Assembly: GCA_002946415.1 (NCBI GenBank)
Contig: NJPS01000031.1
Location: forward strand, 186,001 to 250,000
Origin: Rutstroemia sp. NJR-2017a BVV2
Taxonomy: Eukaryota > Ascomycota > Leotiomycetes > Helotiales > Rutstroemiaceae
Direction of reading: 5' to 3'
DNA length: 64,000 nt
Shown here: in pieces, positions 58,294 to 64,000 of the stretch
Layout of the letters: each line of letters begins with the position of its first letter
Numbering within the stretch: position 1 is the stretch's first letter
The notes under the pieces: generated by a model
Told to the model about the DNA's origin: nothing
The model's input: only the letters and a program-made list of their open reading frames with translations
The model's database searches: none
Position numbers and translations under genes: made by a program

Positions 58294-59416
58294 GGCTTTT
58301 GTTGTTTGGGTCGATACTATGCAAAGCGAAAGGAAGGCGCTGAACTGCGAAATGAAGCGATTGCGATGACAGGGAACAACATTGAGGTTTTGGGGGAAAT
58401 AGTAGCAAATTGCTTTTTCAACTGTGGAGTAAATGCACGAAGCCAAACCGCGTGAACGCGCAGCGCAGCGCAAGTTAAAGAAGCTTTAAAATCGAGTGGG
58501 TTTGGTGGAGCTCTGAATATTTTTAAGTTCAGAGAGAAGGGAGAGAAAAGAGGCTGGCAACTTAGTAACGTTGTTGAATTCGAAAGTGAACATCGAATAT
58601 GAAACGGCCATCATCCCCGGATAGTTGCCGTCACCTTCACTCTCGCAAACATTATCACTGGCACCATCACCGTCATATCACAAATTCTCTCACATTTTGT
58701 CAAGTTATCCTCAACTTTACTGCAACGTACCGGCTGCAAGGATTAAAAAGATCCGAGGAGTGGCATTCACTTCTTATCGGCGGTTGGACCACCCCGAAGT
58801 TACCGATAACAGCTGGTGCGGCGTGTGCGGGCAGGAAATGGGAAATGGGAAACGGGAAATGGGGAAATGGGAGAACAACTGAGTATATCTTCAATAACTT
58901 TTTCTTGCAACACCTATCATAGAGGAGATTGGAATGCTATACAAAGGTAAATAACAAAATCGACGAACTCGATTTGCTTGAATTTTGAGCAGTATTTCCT
59001 TCCATACCTGCAAACCTCCGCCATAAGTCCCCCATTTTCCACCATATCATAGTCGTGTGATCCATTGCCAAAAATTCCATTACGCCGTACACCGTCACCA
59101 AACCTTTTCCAAACCCCTCCGCTTTGAGAATATATATCTCCAAATCCACCCTCTTAATTCATCCTGTTCTTGGCGCCGTTAAACTTACCCAAACTCCTTG
59201 GTCAGCAAATATCATCCACCATCGTCATCACCGTCGTCGTCATCACCGTCGTCGTCATACCTTATAGCTATTCTCAACACCACCCCTTTGCACCTAGTAA
59301 CACTCAACTTCCAGACAAAGATAGCAGCAGATAAAGCTGCTGCCCAAGCTACTCGTCACTTCTCCTCTCTCATCCCCGTGCCCACTCCATTCTCATTCTG
59401 AAGCTGAACCTTGTAA
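58294..59416. other. Promoter region of the Net1-like gene
   Basis: Between a minus-strand start and the end of the next minus-strand gene. Holds a CGTCGT/CATCAC repeat at 59221-59259 and a GGGAAAT repeat near 58840-58870. No gene supported. Confidence 0.45.
59221..59259. repeat. Imperfect trinucleotide repeat (CGTCGTCATCAC)
   Basis: Two adjacent copies of a 15-bp unit built from CGT, CAT and CAC triplets. Confidence 0.8.
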
Positions 59417-59995
59417 TCAATACCACATCTGCCACATGCAATTGCCCAAGTACAGCGTGAGCCATCCCATACCGCACACTGTAACAAGCATTCCTGCCAA
59501 AACTGTATGTCTAACCTCGAACGCATCCGAGACCTCCATCTTCATCATCTTCCTTTGTTTTGTGTGCCAATGCCATGGCTCATCCTCTCTTCTCTCCTCC
59601 CTTCCTGGAGGGGGTTCCCTGTAAGGTGATCGGATATATGTGTATGGCTGAGGTTTGAAGACGAGGTTGTGGATGAAAGCTTTACTACGACCGTACAAAG
59701 TTTTGGGTGGTCTGTAGGATGAGGAGTGTTGGTGGAATCGACGGGAGCTGTTGTGACTATCGATGAGGAAGAGCGATATGAGGAAGGATATGAATGTAAC
59801 AGGCGTAACCAAAAGCTAGAGGGCTGGGTCAGAATTTGATGTTGAAAATTTTGAAACATCAGACGATAATCCACTCACCTTGACAATAGCACTCTCTTTT
59901 GGAGCTTCAGAGACCATAGGGGCACGGCGGTAAATTGGAGGTGAGGGGGACTGTGCCGGTGTGCGACGCATAGTAGGTACGGCTAACGAAGCCAT
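59417..59995 (-). CDS. Small membrane protein, family not recognised
   Basis: Two exons, 59995-59879 and 59815-59417, joined at GTGAGT and CTCTAG, 171 residues. It starts MASLAVPTMRRTPAQSPSPP, a basic Pro-rich N-terminus. Exon 2 opens with a hydrophobic helix (LLVTPVTFISFLISLFLID). A hydrophilic middle with RSPYREPPPGREERRED follows, and a second hydrophobic helix near the C-terminus (VLAGMLVTVCGMGWLTLYLG) ends in NCMWQMWY. Two membrane spans with both ends short could fit an ER or mitochondrial membrane protein. The clean splice signals and continuous coding quality support a real gene despite no recognised family. Confidence 0.65.
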
Positions 59996-61310
59996 GTTGA
60001 GTTTTGGTTTGATTTTGATATATTGTGATAATGAGATTGATCAGAGTTGAAGCCGCGAATGCCTGGATATAGCTGAAAAAAACGACTTATCCATAGTTTT
60101 TATGTACCCTCCAGAGGCATGTAGAATCTTGTGACCGTTGTGTGATTTTATGCAATGGCGCTGAGATGCGGGTCAGGACAACACACTGAGCAGCGAATCC
60201 GAGGAAGATACGTCAGACGGGAGTCGGTGTGAAGATTTCTTTCCTGCAGCGCAACTACGAACCGTTCGCCGACGACAAACTTTTAAAGGCGCATTTCAGC
60301 GTTCGCAAACTTCAGCGTACTCGCACTCGCACTCGACCTCGCACTGGGTTGCTATTCGTTTTTAAATAAACAAACAGTTCCTCGAATATATGTTGTACGT
60401 GCTCGTACAAAGTCGTCCAAATATTGCACATGTAGCATAAGTTATTCACTCGGTATCCATCGTGCCATCCCTTTCGGAGATACACAGCTTAGGCATGGAC
60501 GCATGGTTCCGCGAAAGGTGGGGGATATGCACAGTACTCGAAACGAGTGAGCGAGAGGCTGCTGGCTGCTTGTTCATGTCATGCACGAGTACCTTATTCC
60601 TGGGGAAATTGTAAGACTGACTGCATGTACCACATCCACGTTCACATCTTCTCTATGGAACCTCTGGACATCCCCTTCTCACCCAGACGAAGCCTCCTTT
60701 GCCAATTATTCGGACCAGACCTCAAGTCTATCGAGGGGTCGAGGGGCAAAAGAACATGGAAAGACTTCATTGGCTCGTGGGCCGGGCTTCTAGAATGAAA
60801 ATGCTCACCGCGTGTTCGGTGCCGGGTCTATGGCGATCGCGCCAAGTCAGAGATATCCACCCCGCGAAACGAACATCTAGGATTTCAGGATGACAACAGC
60901 GTCGTTGCCACCGCGTACCTGCGTGCAAAGTGTTCGCATGTCAGCCTATATACATAAAACGTGAACCCTTCTTCGAAAACCCGGGGTGCTTCATCCGCTC
61001 AGCCCAGCTCCTCAGGATAAGTTTACCGTGCCGAGGGGACACCCATCACCTATTGGACCTTCAGACTGATGCCCCGAAAGGGTAATCGTGCTGTTGTTGG
61101 ATCCACCCCAATGGACTTCTGGAACGGAAAAGACTGCTTGTGATTCTGTTGAACACGTTGTGAATGATGTTAAAGAGCCCAGTGGCTTGTGATATATTTT
61201 CAGACAAGCTGAGAACGCAGGAGTGCTCTTATACTATACAAACACAGTGTCAAGGGGATAGTAGCTTACACATTCATTTTCGACTCGCGCTCTTTTCATC
61301 CAAAATACAG
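59996..61310. other. Intergenic region
   Basis: Promoter of the small membrane protein gene, then spacer. It has a short CACTCG repeat near 60320-60345; no gene supported. Confidence 0.45.
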
Positions 61311-61556
61311 ATGTGGGCCCCAATTCCTGGACTCAGGCCTGAACCAATTGTGGGAAATCTTCTCAATCTTAAAATGAGGAAACATCACATCGAGCACTTG
61401 AAAACCTAGTGGTGGATATGCTCCAATATTCCAATTCACGAGGCAGGGAGCACATCATTGTTCGGTTCTGTTGTGATGATTGAAGAGCTTTGTGACGAAA
61501 CTAGATTTGAAAGTTCCTACCCTGGCACTTTCAGAGATATTCTAGTTAGGCGTTGA
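61311..61556 (+). pseudogene. Cytochrome P450 relic (CYP505-like N-terminus)
   Basis: One frame carries PIPGLRPEPIVGNLLNLK, then a TAG at the end of the HLKT helix, then IHEAGSTSLFGSVVMIEELC and DETRFESSYPGTFRDI, before a TGA at 61554. The ordered pieces (proline-rich hinge, beta-1 strands, ELCDExRF) match the N-terminus of CYP505/P450foxy-type self-sufficient P450s. The I-helix, haem-cysteine and reductase regions are not found downstream, so this is a truncated, stop-containing relic. Confidence 0.5.
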
Positions 61557-62689
61557 GCTATTCGAGCTGGGCAATAATAAGGTGACCATATTTTCCCAGC
61601 GCCGAAAGCATTTTGTCGCTAAGTTTAACACAGATATTGCAAGCATGCTCCAAAGTAGCCACGGACACGCAGAAGCTCTCTCTATTATGCGTGCGCTACT
61701 ATTCTATGCCCCCATCACCTCGTGCAGACCCAAGATACTCCACCATAACCTGCAATGTTCTATCCGTCCCTTCTCACTCAAGTCTTGGCTACTACGCTGG
61801 TATTTGCGGAACCTACCTCCGCGGTCTCCAATCTGGTGACTTTATCAAAGTATCTGTACGACCCTTCCTTCAGAACCCTTTTCCATCACTCTCTCAACAT
61901 TACTCCCAACCCTAACAAGCATATACCTGACAGCTGATGAAGATGAGGGCCGGTGCGAGGTACCGGCGGATGATAGCACGACATTACGTTTGGCTAAGGA
62001 TAAGAAGCTTTGGAGAGTATGTGTGTGAGTATATGAGAATTCAAATCTACAGGAATATATGTGGAAGCACTGAGTCCAAAAAGTTCACATCTGCCACTGG
62101 CTACCCGATTCTGAACTCAGAAAACTGTGGCCAAGAGAAGCGCGGAGAGGCTCTACCTAGCAGGCATCACGCAACAAGCATTGCAGTGACGTATGAGCTA
62201 CGAATTAATTCTGCATTAAGGATCATTTCATCCTCACAGAATCAAGCAATTTGAATTACAATGTGCCAAATAATTTTGAGTATTGAGGAAAGTTTAAAGA
62301 GGGAGTGGAGTGATTATGAAGACATGGGAGTACAGAAACGTGGCGGGACCTATATATTTTGTGGCTGCAGCGTCATCATTTCGTTCGCTGTGGAACTCTC
62401 CTCTTCTGCGCCGCAACCAGTAATCACCCCAGTACTTCGAAGCAGTGTCACCATCATCTAACATGGTATCTTTGAATGTCTCCTATGAGCATATCTCAGG
62501 CAGATGCAAACACAATGCAATATTTCAGGCTCAATGCAGTGATGCAGCAAGAGACAGACACATGATAAATAAAGGACCCAGCTGTAGGATTGCGGCAAAG
62601 ATGTGGGATGTTATTTCATTTCCGTTGGGATTTTCATTATGGGGAGTCTATGTTCAAGTCAGTCCAAAGATCAAGCCTCGAGAAGCACG
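61557..62689. other. Spacer possibly containing further gene debris
   Basis: Short hydrophobic or Pro-rich frames at 61580-61940 may be remains of the P450 relic or another gene, but nothing is recognisable. The right part is the promoter of the SDR-like gene. Confidence 0.35.
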
Positions 62690-63925
62690 ATGGTCATGCT
62701 AAATCAAGTGATCGCGTCGAACCGATCTCTCCGTAAGCTTCCTCTAGCTGCAGGCTTGGTGACCGTTTTCGTGGGTGCAATTCATGATTTCGATCTTGCA
62801 ATATTAAGATGCATTGCTAGGAATGAGAATGCTCCGAGGATCTATGTTGCTGAGATAGGCCATGGTCAATCTCAAATCCACAAGTTTGGTGATATTTCCA
62901 AGTCTTTGAAGTCGATCAATGCTAGCGGATCCTATAAGCACTTAGGTTCTCCAGCAAAGACAATATCGGAGGCTAACAGAATGTGCAATGCTATTGGGAA
63001 TACTGAAGACCACATTGATGTCTTGATTCTGAGCACAGGATTCTTACGACACCTGCAGCAAAGTTGTGAGTATACACTCCACTTTCGGGTCTCGTTCAAA
63101 GGCTATGTTCTGTTACAAAAAAAAGATCTCTATCTACTCCTAGCCTCTTTCATTAACGTTGGATGATACAACTTCTAGCGTTGCTAACGCACTGCAGGCA
63201 CTAGCGACGAATCTTTCCACGACCTAGCTCAGCACCAATTTCTTCTCCGCCAACGCTTCATTACCAATCTCCTCCCTCTGCTCTCCAGAAGTCGTTGTCC
63301 CCGTGTAATCTCCATTCTACCTCCAGATCATGACAGCAAGCTCGATATACAGAGCTCTGAAGCATACGACCAAGATTCGCCTGAACCACCATTTCCCTCT
63401 CGAGAAGCATTAGAAACGGCACTTCTATTCACCGCCTATGCCAAAAGATATCCAGGGACCACTTTCATAAGCTTCTACCCAGGCTCTCTCATAATATACA
63501 GCGCACTCACCAAATCAGTACAAGCGATTTCATGGTATCCAGGCATGCTGCTGAAGTTGGTGGCACCGACATTATTCAGGCATTTGATGGGCATCTGCAC
63601 CGAGGAGGTCGCTGAGAGGGTGCTTTACTTGTCTACAAGTGGCAGATATCCACCTGCCAAAGAGCTAAGAAATGAGGGCAAACGAGCGGGTTGGGTAGAG
63701 GTCTGCAGGGGAAGAGGTATGGGTGGAGTTGCGAGAGCAATGACCATGTGCGAAGGGCGTGGAAATGGAGCATACAGGATTGATGAGCATGGGGAAACGT
63801 GTGATGATGGAGAGTTGGCGGGGCAGTACCTTGAAGCATATGAAGAAGCTGCATTCAGACGGTATATGGCTGCACTGAAATTGGAGGGATACAATGACGC
63901 CATAGAAGGAAGCAGACATGATTGA
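62690..63925 (+). CDS. Divergent short-chain dehydrogenase-like protein
   Basis: Two exons, 62690-63065 and 63198-63925, joined at GTGAGT and TGCAG, 367 residues. I take MVMLNQVIASNRS as the start. The layout is SDR-like: an N-terminal strand-helix unit, HIDVLILSTGF where SDRs have the NNAG-type strand, PRVISILPP before the active site, FTAYAKRYPGTTFISFYPG at the position of YxxxK...HPG, and a C-terminal substrate lobe. However, the glycine-rich cofactor motif TGxxxGxG and the YxxxK pair are not present in normal form (GAIHDFD and YAKRYP). It may be a non-catalytic or highly derived member. Function unknown. It sits next to a P450 relic, so it may be a leftover of a former gene cluster. Confidence 0.6.
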
Positions 63926-64000
63926 GAAAGTTGGGTTCATCGGGACCCACGACCGAGCAGCAGAAGTAGAATGTCGTAGTATGCCGGCTTAGCTGGAGAA

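Noticed and set aside
1..64000. CRISPR arrays, bacterial operons, riboswitches
   Set aside because: The window is fungal nuclear DNA with spliced genes; no regularly spaced identical repeats were seen.

Overview
The window is nuclear DNA of a filamentous ascomycete (Pezizomycotina). Genes have short introns of about 50-90 bp with GTAAGT/GTATGT-type donors, CTAAC/CTGAT-type branch sites and CAG/TAG acceptors, and there is no operon structure. The families present (fungal HR-PKS, rhodopsin-like fungal membrane protein, 2EXR protein, CFEM-type protein, Net1/Dnt1, Rrs1, mS29) fit this group. A Leotiomycete is my guess from the overall look of the genes, not something the sequence proves. All exon joins below were worked out by hand by joining reading frames at consensus splice sites.

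Left third (1-21.3 kb): a polyketide biosynthetic gene cluster. From left to right it holds a cytochrome P450 cut by the window edge, a degraded LINE tail, a secreted FAD-linked oxidase, an unrecognised pseudogene, a short-chain dehydrogenase, a rhodopsin-like seven-helix membrane protein, an O-methyltransferase and a nine-exon highly reducing polyketide synthase of 2551 residues (KS-AT-DH-MT-ER-KR-ACP, no thioesterase). Together they could build a reduced, C-methylated chain that is then oxidised (P450, FAD oxidase), reduced or oxidised at a carbonyl or alcohol (SDR) and O-methylated. No release enzyme, transporter or pathway transcription factor is visible; if they exist they lie further left. 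The product cannot be named.

Middle (21.8-35 kb): mostly housekeeping genes. These are an AT-hook/chromodomain-like protein directly at the cluster border, a tungstate-binding-protein-like solute receptor, a frameshifted pseudogene, a PIG-L family protein that has lost its metal-binding motifs, an F-box protein, a divergent pair encoding mitochondrial ribosomal protein mS29 and ribosome-assembly factor Rrs1, and a RhoGAP protein.

Right half (35-64 kb): a 4.6 kb gene-poor stretch, a medium-chain alcohol dehydrogenase converging on a six-exon NAD(P)-binding epimerase-like gene, a CFEM-type membrane protein, a two-RRM coiled-coil protein, a 2EXR protein, a Net1/Dnt1-type nucleolar protein and a small membrane protein. 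The right end holds a P450 relic beside a divergent SDR-like gene. Several genes here and in the middle region alternate between strongly C-rich and strongly G-rich coding-strand blocks within single exons. The polyketide cluster does not show this, so the two parts of the window have different compositional histories.
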